Assembly (NCBI RefSeq): GCF_900107145.1
Contig: NZ_FNOW01000030.1
Location: 1-33,657 of the forward strand
Source of the DNA: Allochromatium warmingii
GTDB taxonomy: Bacteria > Pseudomonadota > Gammaproteobacteria > Chromatiales > Chromatiaceae
DNA: 33,657 bases
Reading direction: 5' to 3'
In this document: piece after piece, positions 19,469-28,948 of the stretch
How the letters are laid out: each line of letters begins with the position of its first letter
How positions within the stretch are numbered: position 1 is the first letter of the stretch
Program-made: the position numbers and the translations under genes
Notes under the pieces: model-generated
The model's database searches: none
Told to the model about the DNA's origin: nothing
The model's input: only the letters and a program-made list of their open reading frames with translations

Positions 19469-21076
19469 TCAAGGTTCCAAGCTGGGGGTGGGGCGCACGG
19501 CACGCCGGTTGACATCGAACACGACTTCGACCCGCGTGCCTTCGCCTGGCTCACTCTCGATGCGCAATTCAGCCGCAATGCGCCGCGCCCGCTCTTCGAG
19601 AATCGCCAAGCCGATTCGCTCGCCGGGCGGCGATTGCGCATCTGGTGGCCGAAAGCCGATGCCGTCATCTTCGATCAACAGCACATGCCGCCCGTCGCGC
19701 TCGCGGGTTAAAAGCACGCGCACGGTATGTGCTTGAGCGTGTTTGCGAATATTGGCCAATGCTTCTTGGGCGATGCGCAGCAATTGCAATTCTTCGGTCG
19801 CCGAGAGTTCAAATGGGCGACTGTCGTTTTGGAACAGGACATGCGCTCCGGTCTCGCGTCTGAGCCGTTGGGTGAGTTTTTCCAGCGCCGGTACCAGCCC
19901 GCAGCGGTCAAGCGGGGCGCGAAAGCTGGCCAACAGCTCGCGCAGTTCGGTGTGCGCTTCGTCGAGTCCATTGCGAATCCGCGCTAAATCATTGCGGGCT
20001 TCAGTGCGAATCGGGCAGCCAGCCAGCGCGTCATCGAGCATCCGAAACTGAAAACGTAAACTGGCGAGCGTCTGCGCGAGCGAATCATGCAGCTCATGGG
20101 CGAGGGCATTGCGTTCTTCGATGATTGACAGCCGCCGCGCTTCGGCATCGGATCGCTGCTTGGCGATGGCCACGCCGAGATGATGACCGACGGTAAACAG
20201 CAGTTCCAAAATATCTTCACGGCCCTGCAAGCCCGGGCGGTCGATAAAGAGCGTATAGACGCCGAGCAGCTCATCACGATGTTCCAGCGGCACCGTCACC
20301 ACATCGATTTCCGAACGAGCGAACATCCGCCGCCCGTAGAGACGCGAGCAATAGCGGGCATTGTTGTCGCACAGAATATCGCCCGGTGCGAGCACATTGC
20401 CGCACAAGCACAGATCGACCGGCGTCAGATCCGATTCGCGCACCAGATCGTCATTCAGCCCGATGGAGCCGACCAGCCGCCGTGCGCCATCGGGCAGCAC
20501 GAGGCGCACGGTCGCGGCGCGGGCGTTAATCATTTCTTTGAGTACGCGCAAAAAACGCAACAGCAATTCTTCGACGCTTTCAGTCTGATGAATGCCGGCG
20601 GCGACATCGTAGAGGATTTTGAGCGAGGCGGTTTTTTGCGCGAGGCGGCGCGTCTGGCGGGCAACGCGGTTATCCATATCGTCATAGAGGTCGGTGAGTT
20701 CCTCATTGAGACTGCGGATATCTTGAGCGATGCTACGCAGGATGCCGGTTTCGGTCAGACAATCGCTGGCCCCGGGTTCGCCTTGACAGACCTGCATCAG
20801 CGAATATTCGAGCCGCGCCAATGGATAAAGCAACCGTTCGCGGAGCCGTTGCGCAATCACCAGCGCCGCACCGAGCGCCAGCGCGAGTAGCGTAGCGAGC
20901 GCCAGCAATGCTACGGATGTTGTGACCCAATCTGGCCAGATCAGCACAGCAGCCAGCCACAGCGCCGCGCCGAAGAGCATCAGCGCGAGCCACCACAGCG
21001 GGCCGCTCAACCCGCTGGCACGACCTAGCTCGCGGACACGCGCAGCTAATGCGGGCTTATAACGGGTGGTCATCAC
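19469..21076 (-). CDS. NarX-type sensor histidine kinase with GAF domain and cysteine cluster
   Basis: A 535-residue HisKA_3/HPK7-type kinase. Two hydrophobic segments (about 27-47 and 51-75) form a hairpin with almost no periplasmic loop. A linker with HAMP and coiled-coil character (76-155) and a GAF domain (about 165-310) follow. The phospho-acceptor is H330 in EERNALAHELHDSLAQ. The ATPase domain has EALANIRKHAQA, EDDGIGF and GLAILEERA. The GAF domain carries C223, C225, C236 and C243 (CxC-x10-C-x6-C), possibly a redox or metal centre. It starts at GTG 21076 or ATG 21073, just after the hybrid kinase stop (TAA at 21082-21080), so coupling is expected. Numbering assumes the GTG. Confidence 0.95.
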   Translation of the reverse strand: MMTTRYKPALAARVRELGRASGLSGPLWWLALMLFGAALWLAAVLIWPDWVTTSVALLALATLLALALGAALVIAQRLRERLLYPLARLEYSLMQVCQGEPGASDCLTETGILRSIAQDIRSLNEELTDLYDDMDNRVARQTRRLAQKTASLKILYDVAAGIHQTESVEELLLRFLRVLKEMINARAATVRLVLPDGARRLVGSIGLNDDLVRESDLTPVDLCLCGNVLAPGDILCDNNARYCSRLYGRRMFARSEIDVVTVPLEHRDELLGVYTLFIDRPGLQGREDILELLFTVGHHLGVAIAKQRSDAEARRLSIIEERNALAHELHDSLAQTLASLRFQFRMLDDALAGCPIRTEARNDLARIRNGLDEAHTELRELLASFRAPLDRCGLVPALEKLTQRLRRETGAHVLFQNDSRPFELSATEELQLLRIAQEALANIRKHAQAHTVRVLLTRERDGRHVLLIEDDGIGFRPPDAQSPPGERIGLAILEERARRIAAELRIESEPGEGTRVEVVFDVNRRAVRPTPSLEP

Positions 21077-21079
21077 AGC

Positions 21080-24000
21080 TTAACTGAAAGCCGCCCGCGC
21101 CTGATTCACCCGTGCTAGCGCCGCTTCAAACTCAAAATCGGCGATCAACTCGCCCACTTCCACATGCGCATCCGGCAACAGCGCCGCGAACTGATGCGCC
21201 TCGCGCTGATACAAACTCAACGCCAGCGCATTATCTTCACTCAACAGCCGCGCCAATTCATCGAGCAACACCTCAGCCTGCTTGACCGTGAGCGCGGCGC
21301 GTGGCTCCGGCGGCGCTTCGACCAACTGCGACTGCTCCACCGCATTACGCAACGCCAACAACGCTTGATCAATCGCGGCAATCGCCTCAATCAGTGGATC
21401 AGCCGCCGCCAACACCTCGGGACGGCGGGCGCTTTCCAGCAGCTTCGCTTGCGCAGCAATCGTCACCAAACCCAACGTACTCGACACACCCTTCAGACTG
21501 TGCGCCAATCGCGCCAACGCCTCACCATCGCGTTGCGTCAAAGCATCAGCCAACCGCTGCGGATCCTCGGCATGTGCATTGAGAAAACGCGCCAACAGCT
21601 TGAGATATTTTTCCTGACTACCGCGCAAACTCGCCAACCCCTGCCGCAAATCAATCCCCGGCAACAACCGAATCGCTGCCAGCAAATCCGCCCGAGGCGC
21701 ATTCGCAACAGCTTCCGCGTCTTCCGCGCTTTCAGCGGCCCCAACATCCGCCCTAGACACACCCGCCGACATCACCGGAACCCGCGCCGCCCCTACCGAC
21801 GCCGGACGCTCTGGCAACCAACGCAACAAGGCTGCAAACAAATCCAACGGCTCAACCGGCTTCGGCACAAAATCATTCATCCCGGCATCCAAACACCCAC
21901 GGCGATCCTCTTCAAAGGCATTAGCCGTCAACGCCAAAATCGGCTTCTCACGCCAACTCGACAGCGCCCGAATTGCCCGCGTTGCCGTCAACCCATCCAT
22001 CAGCGGCATCTGCACATCCATCAAAATCAAGTCATACGCTTCACTCGCGACCATTTCCAGCGCGACCTGACCATTTTCCGCCGTATCGACCTCCAGCCCA
22101 ACGCTCGTGAGCAACTCCAACGCCACCTCACGATTGATCGGATTATCTTCCGCCAACAACACCCGCGCCCCGGCACAGCGTTCACGCATCTGCGACTCAG
22201 CGGCGAGACGATGCGCATGGGTAATCAACACCCCTGGCTGCCCCAAATGCAGCTTCACCGTGAACCAAAAAGTACTCCCCTGACCGGTAACACTATCCGC
22301 CCCGGCATCGCCGCCCATCAGCCGCGCCAACTGCGCCGTAATTGCCAACCCCAACCCGGTACCCCCATAACGGCGCGTCGTCGAAGCATCGGCCTGCTCA
22401 AAAGCTTGAAACAACCGCGCCTGCTTATCTGCCGGAATGCCAATGCCGGTATCCTCAACCTCAAAACGCACCGTTAAAACATCGGCCTCGCGTTCAAGGA
22501 TCGACACACGAATTGCAATAAAACCGCTATGCGTGAATTTAACTGCATTACTCGCATAATTGAGCAAGGCTTGACGCAAGCGCGTCACATCGCCGCGCAT
22601 CCAGGGCAACGCGGGATCGAGTTCAATCTTTAATTGCAAGCCCTTCGCACGGGCCTCATCGAGAATTAACGAACTAATTTGATCGACCAACATTACAGCA
22701 GAAAAATTCTCTTCCGAAAGCTGCAACTTTCCTGCTTCGATCTTCGATAAATCCAGAATATCGTTAATAACGGTGAGCAAATGACGCGCCGCGCTTTCGA
22801 TTTTATCCAAGCGACTGATATTTGCTGGATCGACTAATTCACGTCGTAACAAATGCGCCAGCCCTAAAATCGCATTCATCGGCGTGCGAATTTCATGGCT
22901 CATATTCGCCAAAAATGCACTCTTCGCCCGCACTGCGCTCTCAGCCAATTCCGCACGACGCGCTAACTCAGCTTCCATTTCGCGCTGCGGGCTAATATCG
23001 CGGGCAAAGCCAACCGTGCCTAACACTTCGCCGGTATCGTCAATAATCGGCGCTTTAAAGGTTTCATAAATCGCCCCATGATTCGTCACGCTCGGCATTT
23101 CCAGCGTGCGTTGCGCACGACCAGCCATCACCTCCGCATCGTCAGTGCGATAGCGTTCAGCGGTTTCATTTGACCAGAGTTCATAATCCGTCAGACCAAT
23201 AATATCGCTCGGAGCACGGCCTTTGGCTTCGGCAAACAACCGATTGACGGCAACAAAACGCCCCTCATAATCCTTCATCCAGGCTAAATGCGGCAGATTG
23301 TCGATCAAGGCTTGCAACGAGCGCGTCTGATGGCGCAATTCGAGCGTGCGCGCTTCGACTAATTCTTCCAAATGATGACGATATTGATCGAGTTCCTCGG
23401 CGAGCCGTTTTTGTTCCGTAACATTGGATTTAACGGCCAGATAATGCGTGATGCGGCCATCGGGCTGACGAATCGGCGAGATGCTGGCTAATTCGGTATA
23501 AATCTCGCCATTTTTGCGACGATTGATTAATTCACCCTGCCAGACTTCACCGCGCTCTAAACAATTCCAGAGCGCATCAAAGGTCGTCGATGGCGTTAAA
23601 CCGGATTTTAAAATGCGCGGATTTTGGCCCAACGCTTCTTCAGCGGTGTAGCCAGTATTGGCAACAAAAGCATCATTGACATATTCGATCTCACCGTTGA
23701 GATTGGTAATGACAATACTTTCGGGGCTTTGCTCAACAGCCAGCGAGCGTTTAATTAACTCGGATTCAATGCGCTTGCGTTCGGTAATATCGCGAAACAC
23801 ACCACGCCGTCCGAGATAGCGCCCATCGGCGGTCATCACTGGATTACAAATATGCTCAATCCAATGCTCGCTGCCATCGCGGGCACGCAGCCGCAATTGC
23901 AGACACCCGGTATCGGGATTCGATGATTCGAGCGCCTCATTAAAATGTTGACACCAGGCTGCACGATCTGCCGGATGTAATAAACGATGCAATAAATCGG

Positions 24001-25207
24001 GATCATCGAGAAAGGCTTCGGCGCTATAACCGCTCAATTCACGACAGGCCGGTGAAACATAGCGATATTCGCCATCTGGCCCGAGCCAATATTCCCAATC
24101 CGGGCTATATTCAGCGAGCACTTGATATTGTTCGCGGCTATCGCTGAGGCGGTGCGCATCGCGCTGACGCTCAAAATACACAGCAATATGCGCTGCGACC
24201 GCTTCGAGCAATGCCTGTTCTTCGTTCAAAAATACTGTTTGACCTAAGTCTAATTGTGCTGGTGCAGCGCGATAAATCAGTTGAATTTCGCCGACCGGCT
24301 CGCCATCAATTAACACCGGAGCGCGTTGCATCCACTCAGTCGGCACAAAGCCCGGCGTTTGAAATTGAGTTTCCGGCAATAACAGCCGCGCTTCAGCGAG
24401 ATCGGGAAATTGCCAGGCTGCTGGGAGACGCGCAACCACCCGTTGCAAAATCTCGGTCATTGGCGCTTCGTGGCGATTGGTCTCGCGCAACACATCATAG
24501 AGACCGCGAATCTCTTTCAGCCGCTCTTGCAATTCGGTCTCACGGCGCTGGAGCTGACTGGTCGCTTCTTGCAGCGCGTGACGCTGTTGCACGGATTCAG
24601 AGCGGTCGAGAATGGCGCAAACATAGTGCTCATTTTCGCCCTCAAAATCGAGCAAGGGTGCAACATGCAGATCGCCAATAAATGCCTCATCGTGTTCGCT
24701 GCTTTGAAAGCGCACTTCTTTCAGCGTCACCGCAGTGCGTGCATTCGGCAAGCGTCGCCGCCAGAGTTCAGCAACGAGTCCCCGATCCGCTTCATCAATT
24801 AAGCGCGTGAAATAATGCTGTTGAATATGTGAATGCTTGAGCCGAAACAGATCCTGCGCGGCGTAATTGGCTTCTTTAATCAATCCATAGCGATCGACGA
24901 CCAGTTCGGCAATCGGCAAGCCATTAAAAAAGGCTGTAAACTTTTCGAGTGCTAACTGGGTCTGACGTTGACTGCGCAACAGCTCATCATTTTGAATTTG
25001 CAATTCAGCCTGATAAATGCGCAGACTTTCGACCATCGCCGCGAGTTCGACATTCGCACCACGCAACAGCTCATCGGCGATGTGAAAGCGCCCCTGATGC
25101 AACGCAGCTAAGGCGCGTTCGCGGATTTCCTCCGCCGATAAGCTGTTAGCAGCCGAGGCCTCGGTTGGGGACAGGGTCGGACGGGAATCATTCCAAGTGT
25201 CGTTCAT
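21080..25207 (-). CDS. Cytoplasmic multi-PAS hybrid histidine kinase with REC and HPt domains
   Basis: About 1375 residues without membrane segments. In order: an N-terminal coiled coil, a PAS domain (about 90-205), a GAF-like domain (about 250-355), three more PAS domains (about 363-480, 490-605, 640-750), HisKA with H771 in [15 protein letters not shown], a HATPase with DTGIGIP and GGTGLGLAI, a receiver with D1064 in [13 protein letters not shown], HPt with H1236 in [13 protein letters not shown], and a conserved C-terminal tail containing ADFEFEAAL. This is a complete four-step phosphorelay in one chain. ATG 25207 is chosen; ATG 25270 or TTG 25273 would add about 21 residues. It heads the operon with the NarX-type kinase and NarL-type regulator, and is divergent from a paralogue at 25431. 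Confidence 0.95.
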   Translation of the reverse strand: MNDTWNDSRPTLSPTEASAANSLSAEEIRERALAALHQGRFHIADELLRGANVELAAMVESLRIYQAELQIQNDELLRSQRQTQLALEKFTAFFNGLPIAELVVDRYGLIKEANYAAQDLFRLKHSHIQQHYFTRLIDEADRGLVAELWRRRLPNARTAVTLKEVRFQSSEHDEAFIGDLHVAPLLDFEGENEHYVCAILDRSESVQQRHALQEATSQLQRRETELQERLKEIRGLYDVLRETNRHEAPMTEILQRVVARLPAAWQFPDLAEARLLLPETQFQTPGFVPTEWMQRAPVLIDGEPVGEIQLIYRAAPAQLDLGQTVFLNEEQALLEAVAAHIAVYFERQRDAHRLSDSREQYQVLAEYSPDWEYWLGPDGEYRYVSPACRELSGYSAEAFLDDPDLLHRLLHPADRAAWCQHFNEALESSNPDTGCLQLRLRARDGSEHWIEHICNPVMTADGRYLGRRGVFRDITERKRIESELIKRSLAVEQSPESIVITNLNGEIEYVNDAFVANTGYTAEEALGQNPRILKSGLTPSTTFDALWNCLERGEVWQGELINRRKNGEIYTELASISPIRQPDGRITHYLAVKSNVTEQKRLAEELDQYRHHLEELVEARTLELRHQTRSLQALIDNLPHLAWMKDYEGRFVAVNRLFAEAKGRAPSDIIGLTDYELWSNETAERYRTDDAEVMAGRAQRTLEMPSVTNHGAIYETFKAPIIDDTGEVLGTVGFARDISPQREMEAELARRAELAESAVRAKSAFLANMSHEIRTPMNAILGLAHLLRRELVDPANISRLDKIESAARHLLTVINDILDLSKIEAGKLQLSEENFSAVMLVDQISSLILDEARAKGLQLKIELDPALPWMRGDVTRLRQALLNYASNAVKFTHSGFIAIRVSILEREADVLTVRFEVEDTGIGIPADKQARLFQAFEQADASTTRRYGGTGLGLAITAQLARLMGGDAGADSVTGQGSTFWFTVKLHLGQPGVLITHAHRLAAESQMRERCAGARVLLAEDNPINREVALELLTSVGLEVDTAENGQVALEMVASEAYDLILMDVQMPLMDGLTATRAIRALSSWREKPILALTANAFEEDRRGCLDAGMNDFVPKPVEPLDLFAALLRWLPERPASVGAARVPVMSAGVSRADVGAAESAEDAEAVANAPRADLLAAIRLLPGIDLRQGLASLRGSQEKYLKLLARFLNAHAEDPQRLADALTQRDGEALARLAHSLKGVSSTLGLVTIAAQAKLLESARRPEVLAAADPLIEAIAAIDQALLALRNAVEQSQLVEAPPEPRAALTVKQAEVLLDELARLLSEDNALALSLYQREAHQFAALLPDAHVEVGELIADFEFEAALARVNQARAAFS

Positions 25208-25273
25208 CAGTCGGGCGGGGACTCGTGTGTATCCCAAAGATGACAGGGTGATGTATAGGCAATCTTGCATCAA

Positions 25274-25430
25274 TCACTGGCAAACTGGCTATCTTTTTGC
25301 GACGAGCGTCACAGTTTTGCAATCTTAGACGGCGCGGTGACCAATCGGTTTGCACGGCGCTTGTAACATAGCGTTCTCGTATCGCTAGCGCACTGATACA
25401 CGTAGGATGCTTGTCCCTGTCACGCGCTGA
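25274..25430. promoter_or_regulatory. Divergent control region between two hybrid kinase genes
   Basis: The 157-nt gap separates the oppositely transcribed paralogous kinases and must hold promoters for both. I see no clear pair of consensus -35 and -10 boxes, and no strong operator palindrome. Assignment is by position only. Confidence 0.4.
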
Positions 25431-28400
25431 ATGCGCAGTTCAATTAAGCGACTTTTTATCATGGCTGATACACCTGCAACTGCGCCTAATTCCGTGTTCA
25501 ATTCGCCGCTGCCACCCTCTCCACAGCCGATGACTTGGCGCGATTGGCTCCCGTTCGCGCTGCTCGCCTGCTTGCTGGCTGGGATGACACTGGGGGTGAT
25601 CCAGCATCGTTATTACCACGAATATAGTGCGTTGGGGATGCGCCTGCTGGCGATGACGACGCTAAAGCAACATCAGTTTGAGACCTGGCTCCGCGAGCGC
25701 GAGCAGGATGCTGGATTTATTTATACCAGTCCGTTTTTAGCGCAGTTATTTACGCGCTGGCAACAGGGCGATCCGACAGCCGCCGCACAATTTCAAGAAC
25801 GTATTCAACGGTTTATCAGCCCCTACACCTTCAGTGCCGCGACGCTACTCGATGCGCAGGGTCAGCTCTATTGGTCGAGCCAGAATGCCCCGCCGCACTT
25901 AGTGCCCGAGATTGTGCAGTTAGCGGCTGAAGTCAGTCGCGCTGGTGAGTTTCGGCGCAGTGCGCCCTATATCGGACGACGCGGCAATCCGCGTGTCGAT
26001 TTTCTCGCACCCTTAGCTGGCATCCAGCCCGCGCCAGTGCTGGTGCTGCACAGTCATCCTGAACACTGGCTCGATGCGACAGCGATGATCGGCACCACGC
26101 TGGGAGAGACAGCGGAACTGCTGCTATTGCGACGCGACGGCGAGCGACTGCTTGTACTCGGTGCCCTGCATCGTTTGCGCCCGACACCGAGCGCGTCCTA
26201 TCGCGTGTTGGCGCTAACCGCGCCAGCGGCGCGTTGGATGCTTGCGACAGCTGCTACGCCGGGCGAGGTGGTGACCGGGCATGATGATCGACAACAACCG
26301 GTATTAGGGCTGGCGCTGCCGATTCCAAGCAGCGACTGGTTGTTACTGGCTAAGATCGATCAAGCAGAACTCTTAGCCGGTTTTGGCGAACGTGCGCTCG
26401 GCATTGTGTTTGCTGGCTTGCTGGCCATCGCCTTGAGTGCGATTGGGTTTTATCTCTTGCGCCAGCGCCAGCAGCGCCAACATCAGCATCGCTTAGAAGA
26501 GCTGGTCGCTGCCCGCACGCAGGAACTGCGCCGCCGCAGTCATTCACTCCGTGCCCTGATTGATAATCTGCCGCATCTGGCATGGATGAAAGATTGTGAC
26601 GGACGGCTGGTGGCGGTCAATCGGCAACTTGCTGACTTATTGGGCCGCACCCCGGCGGAATTGATCGGCAAAACCGACGACGACCTGTATCAACCCGAAA
26701 CCGCCACCCAGTATCGCACCACCGATGCGGCGGTGATTGCCACCCGGCGACAACTGACATTTGAAGAATCGCTACAAAACGATCCAAATAGTTGCTATGA
26801 AACCTTCAAAGCACCGATCCTCGATGAAGCTGGCAACGTGTTGGGGACAGTCGGCTTTGCCCGCGACATCGCGCCCCAGCGAGCGATGGAAGCGGAATTA
26901 GCCCGCCGTGCCGAGTTAGCCGAAAGCGCCACCCGCGCCAAAAGTGCGTTCTTGGCCAATATGAGCCATGAAATCCGCACGCCGATGAATGCCATTTTGG
27001 GACTGACGCATTTACTGCGCCGTGATGGAGCAACGCCGCTCCAGAGCGAACGCCTAACCAAGATCGAACACGCCACGCGCCATCTGCTGGCGATTTTGAA
27101 CGATATTCTCGACCTCTCGCGGATCGAAGCTGGCAAACTGATGCTGGAACAGAGTGATTTTGCGCTTGCCGCGCTACTCGATCAGGTCAGTTCCCTGATT
27201 GCTGATTCCGCACAGGCCAAAGGCTTGAGCCTACAGATCGAATATCCGCCCGATCTGCCGTGGCTGGCCGGTGATGTCACGCGCTTGCGTCAGGTGCTGC
27301 TCAATTATGCGAGTAATGCGGTCAAGTTCACCGAACGCGGCACGATTGTGCTGCGGGCGCGGCTGCTGACCGAAGATGCTCGCGGCGTGTTGGTGCGGTT
27401 TGAGGTACAGGACACGGGCATTGGCATCGCCCCCGATCAGCTTGCCGGACTGTTTCGCGCCTTTGCGCAGGCTGATGTCTCGACCACGCGCCGCTATGGT
27501 GGCACCGGACTGGGGCTGGCGATCAATCTGCAACTGGCGCGGTTGATGGGCGGCGAGACCGGCGCAGTGAGCACGCCGGGTGTTGGGAGTACCTTCTGGT
27601 TTCAGGTGCAGCTCAAGCGCGGCCAGCCCCGCGAGACGCGCACCACGCCGGTCGTCGATAGCGTGGTGGAGCGACTCGAACAGCGCCTGCGCACCCAGCA
27701 CGCTAGAGCGCGGCTGCTGCTGGCTGAAGATAATGCAATTAACAGCGAAGTGGCGCTCGAACTGTTGCACGCCGTTGGCTTAGATGCCGATACGGTTGAC
27801 AACGGACGCGCTGCCGTCGAGCAAGCACAACAGGGTAGCTATGATCTGATTTTGATGGATATGCAAATGCCGATCATGGATGGACTACAGGCCACGCGCC
27901 ACCTGCGGGCGCTCCCAGCGTGGCGCGATAAGCCGATTTTGGCCATGACCGCCAATGCGTTTCTTGAAGATCGCCGCGCCTGTCTCGAAGCGGGGATGAA
28001 TGACTTTGTACCCAAGCCGGTATCACCCCGCGATCTGTTCGCCGCGCTGGTGCGCTGGTTGCCGGAGACGCACCCGGCACAACTCATTGAGGAACCCGTG
28101 CGCACAACAACACCAGCCGAAACAACGTCCGAGACTCAGCGCATCATCGACTGTCTGAGTGTGCTGCCCGGCGTGAACATCGCACAAGGTTTAGCGGTGA
28201 TGGGCGGCAAGCAGGCAAAGTTTCTCGATCTGCTGGCCCGCTTCGCGCACAGCCATTGCAATGATTCACAGCAGATGCTCGCTGCGCTGGAAGCGGGCAC
28301 CCGCACACGGGTGCGTGAACTAGCGCATGCGCTCAAGGGCGTCTCGGCAACGCTCGGCGCGACCGAGATCGCCGCCGCTGCGACCGCGCTCGATGCGCAA

Positions 28401-28760
28401 CTCAAGGCCGATCCTGACGCATCGGAGGACAGCGTGCGAGCGGCAATTGCGCGGATTGCTACGGCGTTTGCGCCGATCACGCAGGTGTTAACGGCCTGTC
28501 AGTTGCCCTCTGCTGATACGGATGCAGCGCCTGATGCTGCATCACCGCCCGCCGCGCCAGAGCAGGCGCAAGCAGTGCTCGCCACTTTGAGTGACCATCT
28601 GCGCAAAAATGATACGCAGGCGATTGCGCTGCTACGCGCCGAGCGTTCCATTTTACAAGCCAGCTTGGGCGCGACCTTTGAACGCTTGGAGCGGCATGTT
28701 GTGGAATTTGAATTTGAAGAGGCGTTGGAGCTATTAAGCTGTCGGCTGTCGGCTTTATAA
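25431..28760 (+). CDS. Membrane hybrid histidine kinase with periplasmic sensor, REC and HPt
   Basis: A 1109-residue kinase. One membrane segment (about 39-59) and a second (about 323-344) enclose a ~260-residue periplasmic region that looks like a Cache/CHASE-type ligand sensor. Next come a coiled coil, a PAS domain (about 375-490), HisKA with H513 ([15 protein letters not shown]), HATPase, a receiver with D810 (LILMDMQMPIMDG), HPt with H966 (LAHALKGVSATLG) and a tail ending in FEFEEALELL. From the PAS onward it closely matches the kinase at 21080-25207; the sensor halves differ. ATG 25461 (MADTPATAPN) is an alternative start; neither has a strong ribosome-binding site. A terminator follows 4 nt after the stop. 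Confidence 0.95.
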   Translation: MRSSIKRLFIMADTPATAPNSVFNSPLPPSPQPMTWRDWLPFALLACLLAGMTLGVIQHRYYHEYSALGMRLLAMTTLKQHQFETWLREREQDAGFIYTSPFLAQLFTRWQQGDPTAAAQFQERIQRFISPYTFSAATLLDAQGQLYWSSQNAPPHLVPEIVQLAAEVSRAGEFRRSAPYIGRRGNPRVDFLAPLAGIQPAPVLVLHSHPEHWLDATAMIGTTLGETAELLLLRRDGERLLVLGALHRLRPTPSASYRVLALTAPAARWMLATAATPGEVVTGHDDRQQPVLGLALPIPSSDWLLLAKIDQAELLAGFGERALGIVFAGLLAIALSAIGFYLLRQRQQRQHQHRLEELVAARTQELRRRSHSLRALIDNLPHLAWMKDCDGRLVAVNRQLADLLGRTPAELIGKTDDDLYQPETATQYRTTDAAVIATRRQLTFEESLQNDPNSCYETFKAPILDEAGNVLGTVGFARDIAPQRAMEAELARRAELAESATRAKSAFLANMSHEIRTPMNAILGLTHLLRRDGATPLQSERLTKIEHATRHLLAILNDILDLSRIEAGKLMLEQSDFALAALLDQVSSLIADSAQAKGLSLQIEYPPDLPWLAGDVTRLRQVLLNYASNAVKFTERGTIVLRARLLTEDARGVLVRFEVQDTGIGIAPDQLAGLFRAFAQADVSTTRRYGGTGLGLAINLQLARLMGGETGAVSTPGVGSTFWFQVQLKRGQPRETRTTPVVDSVVERLEQRLRTQHARARLLLAEDNAINSEVALELLHAVGLDADTVDNGRAAVEQAQQGSYDLILMDMQMPIMDGLQATRHLRALPAWRDKPILAMTANAFLEDRRACLEAGMNDFVPKPVSPRDLFAALVRWLPETHPAQLIEEPVRTTTPAETTSETQRIIDCLSVLPGVNIAQGLAVMGGKQAKFLDLLARFAHSHCNDSQQMLAALEAGTRTRVRELAHALKGVSATLGATEIAAAATALDAQLKADPDASEDSVRAAIARIATAFAPITQVLTACQLPSADTDAAPDAASPPAAPEQAQAVLATLSDHLRKNDTQAIALLRAERSILQASLGATFERLERHVVEFEFEEALELLSCRLSAL

Positions 28761-28763
28761 AAG

Positions 28764-28802
28764 AAAAGGGGCTAAGCGGGCGATCCGCCTAACCCCTTTT
28801 TT
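28764..28802. terminator. Bidirectional intrinsic terminator
   Basis: Arms 28764-28779 and 28785-28800 pair over 16 positions with two mismatches around a 5-nt loop. A-rich and T-rich flanks make it work in both directions. It would stop the membrane hybrid kinase transcript and the oppositely directed tRNA-Leu transcript. Confidence 0.85.
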
Positions 28803-28812
28803 GTTGCATATC

Positions 28813-28897
28813 TGGTGCCCGGAGCCGGGGTCGAACCGGCACGACCGAAGTCGAGGGATTTTAAGTCCCTTGCGTCTACCAATTTCGCCACCCGGGC
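28813..28897 (-). tRNA. tRNA-Leu (anticodon UAA)
   Basis: A complete class II tRNA with encoded CCA (28815-28813). The acceptor stem pairs GCCCGGG with TCCGGGC (one G-U). The D arm is GGCGAAATTGGTAGACGC, and the anticodon loop CTTAAAA gives TAA at 28863-28861. A variable arm (CTCGACTTCGGTCGT) and the T loop GGTTCGACCCC follow. It reads UUA and UUG leucine codons. Confidence 0.97.
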
Positions 28898-28919
28898 AAG
28901 GCATGACGAGAGGGGACGC

Positions 28920-28927
28920 AGTATACT
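28920..28927. promoter_or_regulatory. Palindromic -10-like box AGTATACT
   Basis: AGTATACT contains TATACT on both strands. On the minus strand it sits about 23 nt before the tRNA-Leu 5' end, the right distance for its promoter. On the plus strand it precedes the GTG of the third hybrid kinase by about 20 nt. No good -35 was found for either. Confidence 0.4.
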
Positions 28928-28948
28928 GATCTGCGTGCGGCTTGGGTA

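Noticed and set aside
20180..20890. 236-codon plus-strand frame opposite the NarX-type kinase
   Set aside because: No recognisable fold, and it lies fully antisense to a kinase with all catalytic motifs.
21164..22477. 437-codon open frame on the plus strand opposite the first hybrid kinase
   Set aside because: It is extremely rich in Arg, Gln, His and Pro, has no domain or ribosome-binding site, and lies wholly opposite a clear kinase gene; a typical shadow in GC-rich DNA.
22900..27020. Recent gene conversion between the paralogous kinases
   Set aside because: Protein identity is high around the histidine motif, but third-codon positions differ widely, so the similarity reflects selection rather than recent exchange.
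27231..27770. 179-codon minus-strand frame within the second hybrid kinase
   Set aside because: Antisense shadow of the ATPase domain; Gln/His/Arg-rich and without any motif.
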